A DNA stretch of 64,000 nt from Escherichia ruysiae (GCF_031323975.1 NZ_JAVIWS010000001.1:4278001-4342000); one strand, 5' to 3'. Shown: positions 22,840 through 32,006, counted from the stretch's first letter. Program-made: numbers and translations. The notes: generated by a model not told the origin, from the letters alone.

Positions 22840-24180
22840 ATGTTCAAATATAAAAAAAAGGCGGCAGTGATCTGTTTTTTGTATTTTTTGTGCGTCGCTG
22901 TAGTAACTTGTTATTTATACACCATTTATGTTAAAGGCCGCATTAATTCGGTGAAGGTATCTATTGTAGATAGTGGGCTTGCAATAGCTAATGTTTCTGA
23001 GTATCGCCGCTCAGTATCTAATAATATATTTTATGAACTTGAGGTTTCGCCAGAAGAGTTGTTAAAAAAAATACGCAATAGCTTTGCTGGCTATGAAAAC
23101 CCTGGATATTTGTATGATCTCGGTCCTTATATGATTAGTGATGGTAAATGTATCAAAGTTACAACGAAAGGGGATAATTTTTGTGACGACATAGTTTCCT
23201 CTATTCGGGTAATTAATGAATTTGAAAGAGGCATTATTAGCTTAAAAAATAAGTGCTATGTTTATTATGCTCATCCCATTGCAAAACGTACAAGTTTGAT
23301 ATCAGTGGTAGATCCTGAACGTTATTTATCTTTGATAAGAAATCAATCAGGGGAACGAGAAGATATCTATGTCTCATTTTATGATATTAATGATAATGAA
23401 AAGAAAATCGCAGGTGATGATTTTTTGATAAATGATGCAGTATTTGAGATGTCAGCTATCACTCTGTCGTATTCTTATCTTCCAGAAATGATGTTTATTA
23501 TTGCCTATAAAAAAAGTAAATATCTATATATATGTGCGTTTTTCGTTTTTGCGTCGGCAATATCTGCAGTCATAATGTATGTTTATTATGTTAAATTATT
23601 GCGTGATATTATAAATAAGGGTAGATTGGAAAAAGAATCTATATTGTCGAATCATCAATATGATTTACGTGGAGAAAATCTATTCTTTAATACGGAAGAG
23701 ATTAATGCAATTCGAGAGATATATGACTTTGGCACTTGTGATGCATTAACCAGGGCTTCTGGTCGCCGGAGTTTTGATAAAGAAATCAAGATACTGAGAA
23801 AAAGTTTTGGCTACCTGTGTCTATTTGATGTGGATAAATTTAAAACCATTAATGATAAGTTTGGTCATTTATTTGGTGATGAAGTACTCATCAAACTTGT
23901 TAATATCATTAAAGAAGAGTTACCCCGTCGTGAAGGGGAAATATACCGGTTTGGCGGTGATGAGTTTGCTATTATTTATTATGAGAAAGATAAAAATAAG
24001 CTATCAAGAATTTTGCACAGAGTTGTTCATTTCGCCATTGGTGGGTTAAATTGTAGTTGCAGTATAGGTGTTGCCAGCACAGATGAGTGCATGAATAACA
24101 TTGAACGGTTGAAATTGCTGGCAGATGAACGGTTATATAAAAGTAAGCAAAATGGCCGAGCACAGATAACGTGGTGTTGA
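22840..24180 (+). CDS. Membrane diguanylate cyclase (GGDEF)
   Basis: Predicted inner-membrane enzyme making c-di-GMP from two GTP. The 446-residue protein has a membrane segment at about residues 6-28, a periplasmic part, and a second membrane segment at about 224-246. The C-terminal GGDEF domain has FDVDKFKTINDKFGH for metal and nucleotide binding and an intact GGDEF at 372-376. The place of the inhibitory RxxD site reads RREG, so feedback inhibition by c-di-GMP is probably lacking. It follows the phosphodiesterase gene by 4 bases and precedes bcsA by 84. Together with the phosphodiesterase gene it looks like a dedicated local c-di-GMP control pair. It is AT-rich like its neighbours. Confidence 0.9.
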   Translation: MFKYKKKAAVICFLYFLCVAVVTCYLYTIYVKGRINSVKVSIVDSGLAIANVSEYRRSVSNNIFYELEVSPEELLKKIRNSFAGYENPGYLYDLGPYMISDGKCIKVTTKGDNFCDDIVSSIRVINEFERGIISLKNKCYVYYAHPIAKRTSLISVVDPERYLSLIRNQSGEREDIYVSFYDINDNEKKIAGDDFLINDAVFEMSAITLSYSYLPEMMFIIAYKKSKYLYICAFFVFASAISAVIMYVYYVKLLRDIINKGRLEKESILSNHQYDLRGENLFFNTEEINAIREIYDFGTCDALTRASGRRSFDKEIKILRKSFGYLCLFDVDKFKTINDKFGHLFGDEVLIKLVNIIKEELPRREGEIYRFGGDEFAIIYYEKDKNKLSRILHRVVHFAIGGLNCSCSIGVASTDECMNNIERLKLLADERLYKSKQNGRAQITWC

Positions 24181-24264
24181 TATTTTAATTTGCATGGCAT
24201 TGGTCATCGATGTTTATAAAAATCACACAGTTCAAGTTATATTATTAATGAATCGTTAAGTGCA

Positions 24265-26379
24265 ATGCTCATAAAAAATAAAGTAATATTAAACAAAATC
24301 CTTTTGGTTGTTGCTATACTGCTATGTTTTGTTTTTTTATCAATTGTTGAACAGCCTCTTGGATTTTATCAACAAACATTATTTTCAATTATTATTTGTA
24401 TCGCTGCTATCTTCCTTAATTTTCTCAAAGGAAGGATGATTACTCTGATTCTAATGGGTGTTGGAATACTCATATCATCCCGATATCTATGGTGGCGTTA
24501 CTCTTCTTCAGTAATCCTGGATGAATTTCCAGACTGTTTATTTTCAGTCACGCTATTAGTTGCTGAGACGTATGCATGGTTTGTTTTATTACTTGGTTAC
24601 TTTCAGGTTTGCTTCCCGCTGAACCGAGAAAGTATACCCTTACCAGAGAATAAAGAAGAATGGCCCGTTGTTGATATATTAATCCCCACATATAACGAAC
24701 CCTTTACAGTCGTGAAGAATACAGTTTATGGTGCGTTGGCCTTAGACTGGCCAACGGATAAATTAAATATCTGGCTCCTTGATGATGGCGCCAGGGACGA
24801 GTTCAGGAAATTCGCGAACGAGTCAGGAATTTACTATGTCGCAAGAGAAACACATGAACATGCTAAGGCCGGAAATATAAATAATGCGCTTAAAATAGCT
24901 AATGGCGAATTTGTTGCTATTTTCGATTGCGATCATATACCCTCGGTTTCTTTTTTAAAGAAAACGATGGGCTGGTTTATCGCCGATAAAAAATTATCTA
25001 TGTTGCAAACACCACATCATTTTTTTTCCCCCGATCCTTTTGAGCGAAATTTGGGACAGTTCCGGCAAAAGCCAAATGAAGGACACCTTTTTTATGGATT
25101 AATCCAGAATGGTACGGATACATGGAATGCTTCATTTTTTTGTGGTTCATGTGCAATCATCCGTAGATCTGCTCTGGATGAGATTGGAGGCATTGCAGTC
25201 GAAACAGTAACAGAAGATGCGCATACGTCGTTACGCTTGCATCGTGCAGGTTATAGCTCTGCGTATCTTCGCTATCCTCTGGCTGCCGGGCTAGCCACCG
25301 AAACATTGTCTGCTCATATTGGACAACGGATTCGGTGGGCTCGAGGCATGATTCAAATCTTGCGTATTGACAATCCATTATTGGGCAAGGGGCTGACATT
25401 ATCACAGCGCCTTTGCTATCTCAGCAGCATGATGCATTTTTTATCAGGTGTGCCACGCCTGATTTTCTTGTTCGCACCGTTATGTCCTATTTTCTTTTCG
25501 GTCAATCTGATCGATGCATCAGTTGCAGATATTATGTCTTATATTTTACCTTATCTATTTGTTATTATTTTAACTAATTCAAGAGTACAAGGTAAATACA
25601 GACATTCATTCTGGAATGAGATTTATGAAATGGTTCTGGCTTGGTATATTACGCTACCAACGCTTGTAGCTTTACTTGCGCCAGCAAAAGGTCGTTTTAA
25701 CGTTACGGCCAAAGGGGGACTGATAAAAAATAAGTTTGTTGACTGGCGAATTTCCTATCCCTATCTTATTTTTGCTATTTTAAATGTAATCGGGCTGATA
25801 ATAGGTGTTATTAATGTTTATAGTTTGCAAGGGCATATTGCCATCTTGAATTTGTTTTGTTTAATCTGGTTGTTTTATAATGCAATTATTATTGGCGCAA
25901 CTTTGGCTGTTTCTATTGAACAAAAGCAGGTGCGTTTTTCTCCCCGTATTGATGTTTCTTTCAAGGGCGTTATACAACTGGATGATGGACGGCGCTATCC
26001 TTGTTCTGTTCTTGATTTTTCCGAAGGAGGATTAGGTGTAATCCTTGATAATATCTCCGACGTAAAAGATATGCTTAAAGCACAGCAATTGTCTCTTTAT
26101 CTGGATGATAGCAACGGGAAATGTGATATTCCGGTAGAAATAGTTCATGCTTACAATAATAAAATTGGTCTGAAGATTATGCCAATGAGTTATGAACAAA
26201 GTGTTAATTATGTAAGAGCAACGTTTTCTCGTGATTCATTATGGCAAGAGTGGAATAATAAAATTAGACGGGACAATATTCTAAAGAGTTTTTTTGAAAT
26301 ATGTTTCATCTCTCTGAAAGGTTATTGCAATATGGTTTTTTATATTCTGCGGACGCTGAAAAGCAGTTCCAAAAGTTAG
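24265..26379 (+). CDS. bcsA: Cellulose synthase catalytic subunit, BcsA type (second locus)
   Basis: Predicted inner-membrane family 2 glycosyltransferase polymerising UDP-glucose (by homology) into a beta-1,4-glucan and moving it across the membrane. The 704-residue protein has four N-terminal membrane segments to about residue 118. The transferase core has DDG at 173-175, DCD at 221-223, TED at 316-318 and QRIRW at 354-358, and further membrane segments lie to about 550. The PilZ domain keeps RFSPR (557-561) and DFSEGG (584-589), so c-di-GMP activation is expected. It is shorter than E. coli BcsA (872 residues), mainly lacking the N-terminal extension. It is AT-rich and clearly divergent from K-12 BcsA, so a second copy rather than the standard gene. 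The polymer could be a modified or other beta-glucan. Confidence 0.9.
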   Translation: MLIKNKVILNKILLVVAILLCFVFLSIVEQPLGFYQQTLFSIIICIAAIFLNFLKGRMITLILMGVGILISSRYLWWRYSSSVILDEFPDCLFSVTLLVAETYAWFVLLLGYFQVCFPLNRESIPLPENKEEWPVVDILIPTYNEPFTVVKNTVYGALALDWPTDKLNIWLLDDGARDEFRKFANESGIYYVARETHEHAKAGNINNALKIANGEFVAIFDCDHIPSVSFLKKTMGWFIADKKLSMLQTPHHFFSPDPFERNLGQFRQKPNEGHLFYGLIQNGTDTWNASFFCGSCAIIRRSALDEIGGIAVETVTEDAHTSLRLHRAGYSSAYLRYPLAAGLATETLSAHIGQRIRWARGMIQILRIDNPLLGKGLTLSQRLCYLSSMMHFLSGVPRLIFLFAPLCPIFFSVNLIDASVADIMSYILPYLFVIILTNSRVQGKYRHSFWNEIYEMVLAWYITLPTLVALLAPAKGRFNVTAKGGLIKNKFVDWRISYPYLIFAILNVIGLIIGVINVYSLQGHIAILNLFCLIWLFYNAIIIGATLAVSIEQKQVRFSPRIDVSFKGVIQLDDGRRYPCSVLDFSEGGLGVILDNISDVKDMLKAQQLSLYLDDSNGKCDIPVEIVHAYNNKIGLKIMPMSYEQSVNYVRATFSRDSLWQEWNNKIRRDNILKSFFEICFISLKGYCNMVFYILRTLKSSSKS

Positions 26380-26444
26380 TTCTAATTTCTGACTGCTAAT
26401 TAAATATATTGTTTGTGTTTATTATGGTTGTTGAATTTTTTAAA

Positions 26445-28745
26445 ATGGAAAGAAAATTTTTGAGATTAAGTGCTGCGATAATTGGCTTGGGGTTATTATG
26501 TTTTTACCAGGCAAATACAGCATCGGCTACAGATACAGTAATCAGTAAGTCTTCCTCTGGAGAAGTATTACCATCTATCCAGAAGACAAATATCTCTGCT
26601 TATGCGAAAGAGTTGTCTCGCCATTTTAAACTCCCATTTACACAAATCGCACCAGCTCCAGGAAACATAGTCCTGAATGGCGTTAACCCACAGGGGCAAA
26701 TTGAGTTTGGTATGCGTAGCGATGAAATAGTATCAGAAGCAAAACTAAAACTTGAATACACTCCATCACCGTCGCTGATCCCTGTCCAGTCACAGCTTAA
26801 GGTCTATCTTAATGACGAGTTGATGGGGGTATTGCCGATTACCAAAGAACAACTGGGGAAGAAAACGCTGGCGGAAATAACTCTTAACCCATTGTATTTT
26901 TCTGATTTTAATCGCTTGCGCCTCGAATTAATTAGTCACTACCAGAGCGCCTGTGAAAACCCGACCAGCAGCAATTTGTGGCTTGATATTGGACGTACCA
27001 GTGAACTTGAACTGGTATTTCAGAGACTTAATCTGAAAAATGATCTTTCATATTTTCCTGTACCGTTTTTTGACCCGCGAGATAACCGCACTAATACATT
27101 GCCGATGGTTTTTGCAGGTACTCCTGAGACTGGTTTGCAGCAGGCATCAGCTATTGTCGCTTCGTGGTTTGGTGCGCAATCTGGCTGGCGTGGTCACCGA
27201 TTTCCGGTTTTCTATAACCAGTTACCGGAAAGTAATGCAGTGGTCTTTGCCACTAACAATAGACGCCCGGACTTTCTGCGCGAGCATCCGTTGGTGAATG
27301 CGCCTGTTATTAAAATGATCAGTCATCCACAAAATCCTTTTATCAAATTGCTGGTACTTTTGGGCCGCGATGACAAAGATTTATTACAGGCGGCAAAAGG
27401 CCTTGCACAGGGAAATATACTTTTTCGCGGCGATAGTGTGATCGTAAATGAAGTGACGCCGTTACTGCCGCGTAAACCTTATGATGCGCCAAACTGGGTA
27501 CGCACTGACCGTCCTGTAACTTTCGCAGAGCTTAAAAATTATGAAGGGCAGTTACAGGCAAGTGGCCTGGAGTCTGCGGCAATTAATGTTTCATTTAATT
27601 TGCCACCTGATCTTTTTCTATTGCGTAATCGTGGGGTTGATATGAAGATTAACTATCGCTATACCACGCCAACGATAGGTGGTTCACGCATGGATGTCAG
27701 CCTTAATAACCAGTACCTTGAATCTTTCCGGCTAAGTCCGCAATCTGCTACCGATAGATTGTTGTTACGTTTACCGTTATTGCAAGAATTGTTGGATGGT
27801 AATAATGGAATTACCATTCCTGCGCTGACGTTGGGGGCGCTTAATCAATTGCGATTTAATTTTGAGTACATTAATACAATGCCGCGTTCTGATGCTGATA
27901 GCTGTATTATTTCCAGGCCTCTAAAAAATCATGCGGTTATTGCAGATGATTCCACTATCGATTTTTCAAAGTACCATCACTTTATCGCAATGCCAGATTT
28001 ACGCGCTTTTGCCAGCTCAGGCTTTCCATTTAGCCGCATGGCCGATCTATCAGAAACGGTTGTGGTTATGCCTGAAAATCCTGGTACAACGCAAGTTGAA
28101 ACATTATTAAATACCCTTGGATTGATTGGTGCTCAAACTGGATTTCCGGCAATTAATCTGACAATTACTGATGATATAGTTTCTGTTCAGGGCAAGGATT
28201 CAGATATTCTACTTATAGGAACACTTCCGCAAGAATTTGCAGACAATCAGCAAATTAATCTGCTCATTGAGGCAACAACGAGTTGGGTAAAAAGCCCAAT
28301 GCGGAACACTGATTACGCAAAAATTATGGCAGATAAAAACGATCAAAAACCTGAAATACAAACAACTATAAATTCCCCATTGCCAATGGCGGCGATAGTT
28401 GGTTTTCAGTCCCCATATCATGCCCAACGCAGCGTAATTGCTTTAATGTCCGAGGGATCACGCGGCGATACGCTACTCAACAATGCGTTAATTAATAGTA
28501 CAAAACGCGGCAATATTTTTGGTTCAGTCGCGGTTATTCGCGAATCTGGCGTCAATAGTTTACAGGTTGGAGATACTTATTACGTTGGGCATCTCCCCTG
28601 GATTGAACGAGTGCAATATGTGTTAGCCAGACATCCCATTCTACTGGCAGTCCTGGCAACTCTCAGTGTGGTGCTATTGGCGTGGGTAGTATGGCGTCTG
28701 TTACGTAACATTAGTCGCCGTCGTCTGAACCCTCATCAACAGTAA
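26445..28745 (+). CDS. bcsB: Cellulose synthase periplasmic subunit, BcsB type (second locus)
   Basis: Predicted periplasmic, membrane-tethered partner of BcsA that guides the glucan out and is needed for activity. From the ATG at 26445 it has 766 residues. It has a signal peptide MERKFLRLSA...NTASA, alternating carbohydrate-binding-like and flavodoxin-like domains typical of BcsB, and one C-terminal membrane helix (HPILLAVLATLSVVLLAWVV) followed by basic residues. Long stretches resemble K-12 BcsB, such as FPVPFFDPRDNRTNTLPM and PRKPYDAPNWVRTDRP, but many differences show a distinct lineage. The frame extends upstream to 26409 (MFVFIMVVEF). No start has a good ribosome site; I prefer 26445 because of the clean signal peptide. 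No bcsZ follows, unlike the standard operon. Confidence 0.9.
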   Translation: MERKFLRLSAAIIGLGLLCFYQANTASATDTVISKSSSGEVLPSIQKTNISAYAKELSRHFKLPFTQIAPAPGNIVLNGVNPQGQIEFGMRSDEIVSEAKLKLEYTPSPSLIPVQSQLKVYLNDELMGVLPITKEQLGKKTLAEITLNPLYFSDFNRLRLELISHYQSACENPTSSNLWLDIGRTSELELVFQRLNLKNDLSYFPVPFFDPRDNRTNTLPMVFAGTPETGLQQASAIVASWFGAQSGWRGHRFPVFYNQLPESNAVVFATNNRRPDFLREHPLVNAPVIKMISHPQNPFIKLLVLLGRDDKDLLQAAKGLAQGNILFRGDSVIVNEVTPLLPRKPYDAPNWVRTDRPVTFAELKNYEGQLQASGLESAAINVSFNLPPDLFLLRNRGVDMKINYRYTTPTIGGSRMDVSLNNQYLESFRLSPQSATDRLLLRLPLLQELLDGNNGITIPALTLGALNQLRFNFEYINTMPRSDADSCIISRPLKNHAVIADDSTIDFSKYHHFIAMPDLRAFASSGFPFSRMADLSETVVVMPENPGTTQVETLLNTLGLIGAQTGFPAINLTITDDIVSVQGKDSDILLIGTLPQEFADNQQINLLIEATTSWVKSPMRNTDYAKIMADKNDQKPEIQTTINSPLPMAAIVGFQSPYHAQRSVIALMSEGSRGDTLLNNALINSTKRGNIFGSVAVIRESGVNSLQVGDTYYVGHLPWIERVQYVLARHPILLAVLATLSVVLLAWVVWRLLRNISRRRLNPHQQ

Positions 28746-28857
28746 TTTATCGTCATTTCTATTTTGCGGCTCCATTCTGTCCTGACTTTATACAGGCAGG
28801 GAGCTGCGCCCGTTCTGTTTTTAATAAAAAGTGAGTTAACACCTGATTGAGGCAGGC

Positions 28858-31800
28858 ATGTACAAATTCACCCTAAATTTACTCACAATATCCCTTGGTT
28901 TGGCGGTAATGTCGATGGCGAAAGCCACACCAACTGCACACAAGCTGTTAATGGCGCAGATTCGGTTAGGCGAAGACATTCATCGTGAAGATCTGGTCGA
29001 ACAGTCGCTTTATCGTCTTGAATTGGCGGAACCTGATAATCCAGATGTCGTTGCGGCGCGTTTTCGCTATCTGCTGCGTAAGGGGGATATTGAAGGTGCG
29101 CAAAAACAACTTGCCAGACTTACCCTGTTCGCTCCTGATTCAAAAATATATAAAGCATCGCGCACGGCCATGCGACTTTCTTCGCCTGAGGGGCGTCAGG
29201 CACTGCAAATGGCACGCTTACAAGCTATCTCCGGGCGACATAAAGAGGCTATCGACAGTTACGACAAGCTATTTAACGGGGCACCGCCAGATATCGAAAT
29301 GGCGCTGGAATACTGGGGGGCAATGACGCAAATTGCCTCCCGTCGCAACGAAGCGATTCGTCAGTTGAAAATACTTAATATTGATAATCCTGACTCTGGT
29401 GCCATATTTGGGGCGCTGGGGCAGGCGTATTCCCAGAATGGCGATCGCGCTAATGCGGTGGCGAATCTGGAAAAAGCCCTCGCGCTGGATCCGCACAACA
29501 GCAACAACGACAAATGGAACAGTCTGCTGAAGGTGAATCGCTACTGGCTGGCGATCCAGCAGGGCGATGCTGCGCTGAAAGCCAATAATCCTGACCGCGC
29601 AGAGCGTCTGTTCCAGCAGGCGCGCAATGTCGATAACACCGACAGCTATGCGGTGCTGGGGCTGGGCGATGTGGCGATGGCGCGCAAAGATTACCCCGCC
29701 GCCGAACGTTATTACCAGCAGACGCTGCGTATGGACAGCGGCAACACCAACGCCGTGCGCGGGCTGGCGAATCTTTATCGCCGGCAGTCGCCGGAAAAAG
29801 CCGAAGCGTTTATCGCCTCGCTCTCTGCCAGCCAGCGGCGCAGCATTGATGATATCGAACGCAGCCTGCAAAACGACCGCTTATCACAGCAGGCGGAGGC
29901 ACTGGAAAATCAGGGTAAATGGGCGCAGGCGGCAGCACTTCAGCGTCAGCGACTGGCGCTCGATCCCGGCAGTGTGTGGATTACTTACCGGCTTTCGCAG
30001 GATCTCTGGCAGGCCGGACAACGCAGCCAGGCCGATACGTTAATGCGCAATCTGGCGCAACAGAAGCCGAACGACCCGGAGCAGGTTTACGCTTACGGAC
30101 TGTATCTTTCCGGTCACGACCAGGACAGAGCCGCGCTGGCGCATATCAACAGCCTGCCGCGCGCGCAGTGGAACAGCAATATTCAGGAACTGGCAAACCG
30201 CCTGCAAAGCGATCAGGTACTGGAAACTGCCAGCCGCCTGCGTGAAAGCGGCAAAGAGGCAGAAGCGGAAGCGATGCTGCGCCAACAGCCACCGTCCACG
30301 CGCATTGACCTCACCCTGGCCGACTGGGCACAGCAGCGACGTGATGACACCGCCGCCCGCGCGGCGTATCAGAATGTCCTGACGCGGGAGCCAGCTAACG
30401 TTGATGCCATTCTTGGCCTGACGGAAGTGGATATCGCCGCCGGTGACAAAGTGGCGGCACGCAGCCAGCTGGCGAAACTGCCCGCCACCGACAATACCTC
30501 ACTGAATACACAGCGGCGCGTGGCGCTGGTACAGGCGCAGCTTGGCGATACCGCAGCGGCGCAGCAGACGTTTAACAAGCTGATCCCGCAGGCAAAATCT
30601 CAGCCGCCGTCGATGGAAAGTGCGATGGTACTGCGTGATGGTGCAGGGTTTGAAGCGCAGGCGGGCGATCCGGAGCAGGCGCTGGAAACCTACAAAGACG
30701 CGATGGTCGCATCCGGTGTGACCACGACGCGTCCGCAGGATAACGACACCTTTACCCGTCTGACCCGTAACGATGAGAAGGACGACTGGCTGAAGCGCGG
30801 TGTGCGCAGCGATGCGGCGGATCTCTATCGTCAGCAGGATCTTAACGTCACCCTGGAGCACGACTACTGGGGATCGAGCGGCACCGGTGGCTATTCCGAC
30901 CTGAAAGCGCACACCACCATGTTGCAGGTGGATGCACCGTATTCTGACGGACGGATGTTCTTCCGCAGTGATTTCGTCAATATGAATGTCGGCAGTTTTT
31001 CCGCCGACGCTGAGGGTAAATGGGATAACAACTGGGGCACCTGTACGTTGCAGGACTGTAGCGGCAACCGCAGCCAGTCGGATTCCGGCGCCAGCGTGGC
31101 GGTCGGCTGGCGAAATGACGTCTGGAGCTGGGATATCGGCACCACACCGATGGGCTTCAACGTGGTGGATGTGGTCGGTGGCATCAGTTACAGCGACGAT
31201 ATCGGGCCGCTTGGTTACACCGTTAACGCCCATCGTCGCCCCATCTCCAGTTCGTTACTGGCCTTTGGCGGGCAGAAAGACTCTCCGGGCAATACCGGGA
31301 AAAAATGGGGCGGTGTGCGTGCCGATGGCGTGGGGCTGAGTCTGAGCTACGATAAAGGTGAAGCGAACGGCGTCTGGGCATCCCTTAGCGGCGACCAGTT
31401 AACCGGCAAAAATGTCGAAGATAACTGGCGCGTGCGCTGGATGACGGGCTATTACTATAAGGTCATCAACCAGAATAATCGCCGCGTCACTGTCGGCCTG
31501 AACAATATGATCTGGCATTACGACAAAGACCTGAGTGGGTACTCACTCGGTCAGGGCGGTTACTACAGCCCGCAGGAATACCTGTCGTTTGCCATACCGG
31601 TGATGTGGCGTGAGCGGACGGAAAACTGGTCATGGGAGCTGGGCGCGTCTGGCTCGTGGTCGCATTCGCGCACCAAAACCATGCCGCGTTATCCGCTGAT
31701 GAACCTGATCCCGACGGACTGGAAAGAGGATGCCGCCAGCCAGACCAACGACGGCGGCAGCAGTCAGGGCTTTGGCTACACGGCGCGGGCGTTACTTGAG

Positions 31801-31965
31801 CGTCGGGTCACGTCCAACTGGTTTGTCGGCACGGCAATCGATATCCAGCAGGCGAAAGATTATGCGCCAAGCCATTTCCTGCTCTACGTGCGGTATTCCG
31901 CCGCCGGATGGCAGGGCGACATGGATTTACCGCCGCAGCCGCTGATACCTTACGCCGACTGGTAA
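28858..31965 (+). CDS. bcsC: Cellulose exporter BcsC type: TPR domain plus outer-membrane barrel (chimeric)
   Basis: Predicted periplasmic TPR scaffold and outer-membrane beta-barrel through which the glucan leaves the cell. The 1035-residue precursor has a signal peptide of about 23 residues ending MSMAKA, many TPR units to about residue 640, and a C-terminal barrel ending IPYADW. A GAGGCAGG ribosome site precedes the ATG. Residues 1-184 are divergent from and collinear with ordinary E. coli BcsC. From GALGQAYSQ (residue 185, base 29410) to the end it is nearly identical to that protein as I recall it. About 122 residues of TPR region are missing at the joint (1035 against 1157). DNA also changes to GC-rich there. 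The frame is intact. Confidence 0.93.
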   Translation: MYKFTLNLLTISLGLAVMSMAKATPTAHKLLMAQIRLGEDIHREDLVEQSLYRLELAEPDNPDVVAARFRYLLRKGDIEGAQKQLARLTLFAPDSKIYKASRTAMRLSSPEGRQALQMARLQAISGRHKEAIDSYDKLFNGAPPDIEMALEYWGAMTQIASRRNEAIRQLKILNIDNPDSGAIFGALGQAYSQNGDRANAVANLEKALALDPHNSNNDKWNSLLKVNRYWLAIQQGDAALKANNPDRAERLFQQARNVDNTDSYAVLGLGDVAMARKDYPAAERYYQQTLRMDSGNTNAVRGLANLYRRQSPEKAEAFIASLSASQRRSIDDIERSLQNDRLSQQAEALENQGKWAQAAALQRQRLALDPGSVWITYRLSQDLWQAGQRSQADTLMRNLAQQKPNDPEQVYAYGLYLSGHDQDRAALAHINSLPRAQWNSNIQELANRLQSDQVLETASRLRESGKEAEAEAMLRQQPPSTRIDLTLADWAQQRRDDTAARAAYQNVLTREPANVDAILGLTEVDIAAGDKVAARSQLAKLPATDNTSLNTQRRVALVQAQLGDTAAAQQTFNKLIPQAKSQPPSMESAMVLRDGAGFEAQAGDPEQALETYKDAMVASGVTTTRPQDNDTFTRLTRNDEKDDWLKRGVRSDAADLYRQQDLNVTLEHDYWGSSGTGGYSDLKAHTTMLQVDAPYSDGRMFFRSDFVNMNVGSFSADAEGKWDNNWGTCTLQDCSGNRSQSDSGASVAVGWRNDVWSWDIGTTPMGFNVVDVVGGISYSDDIGPLGYTVNAHRRPISSSLLAFGGQKDSPGNTGKKWGGVRADGVGLSLSYDKGEANGVWASLSGDQLTGKNVEDNWRVRWMTGYYYKVINQNNRRVTVGLNNMIWHYDKDLSGYSLGQGGYYSPQEYLSFAIPVMWRERTENWSWELGASGSWSHSRTKTMPRYPLMNLIPTDWKEDAASQTNDGGSSQGFGYTARALLERRVTSNWFVGTAIDIQQAKDYAPSHFLLYVRYSAAGWQGDMDLPPQPLIPYADW

Positions 31966-32006
31966 CGAGGTAGAATCAGAAGGTTAAATCTCGGAAATTA
32001 AGTCTA

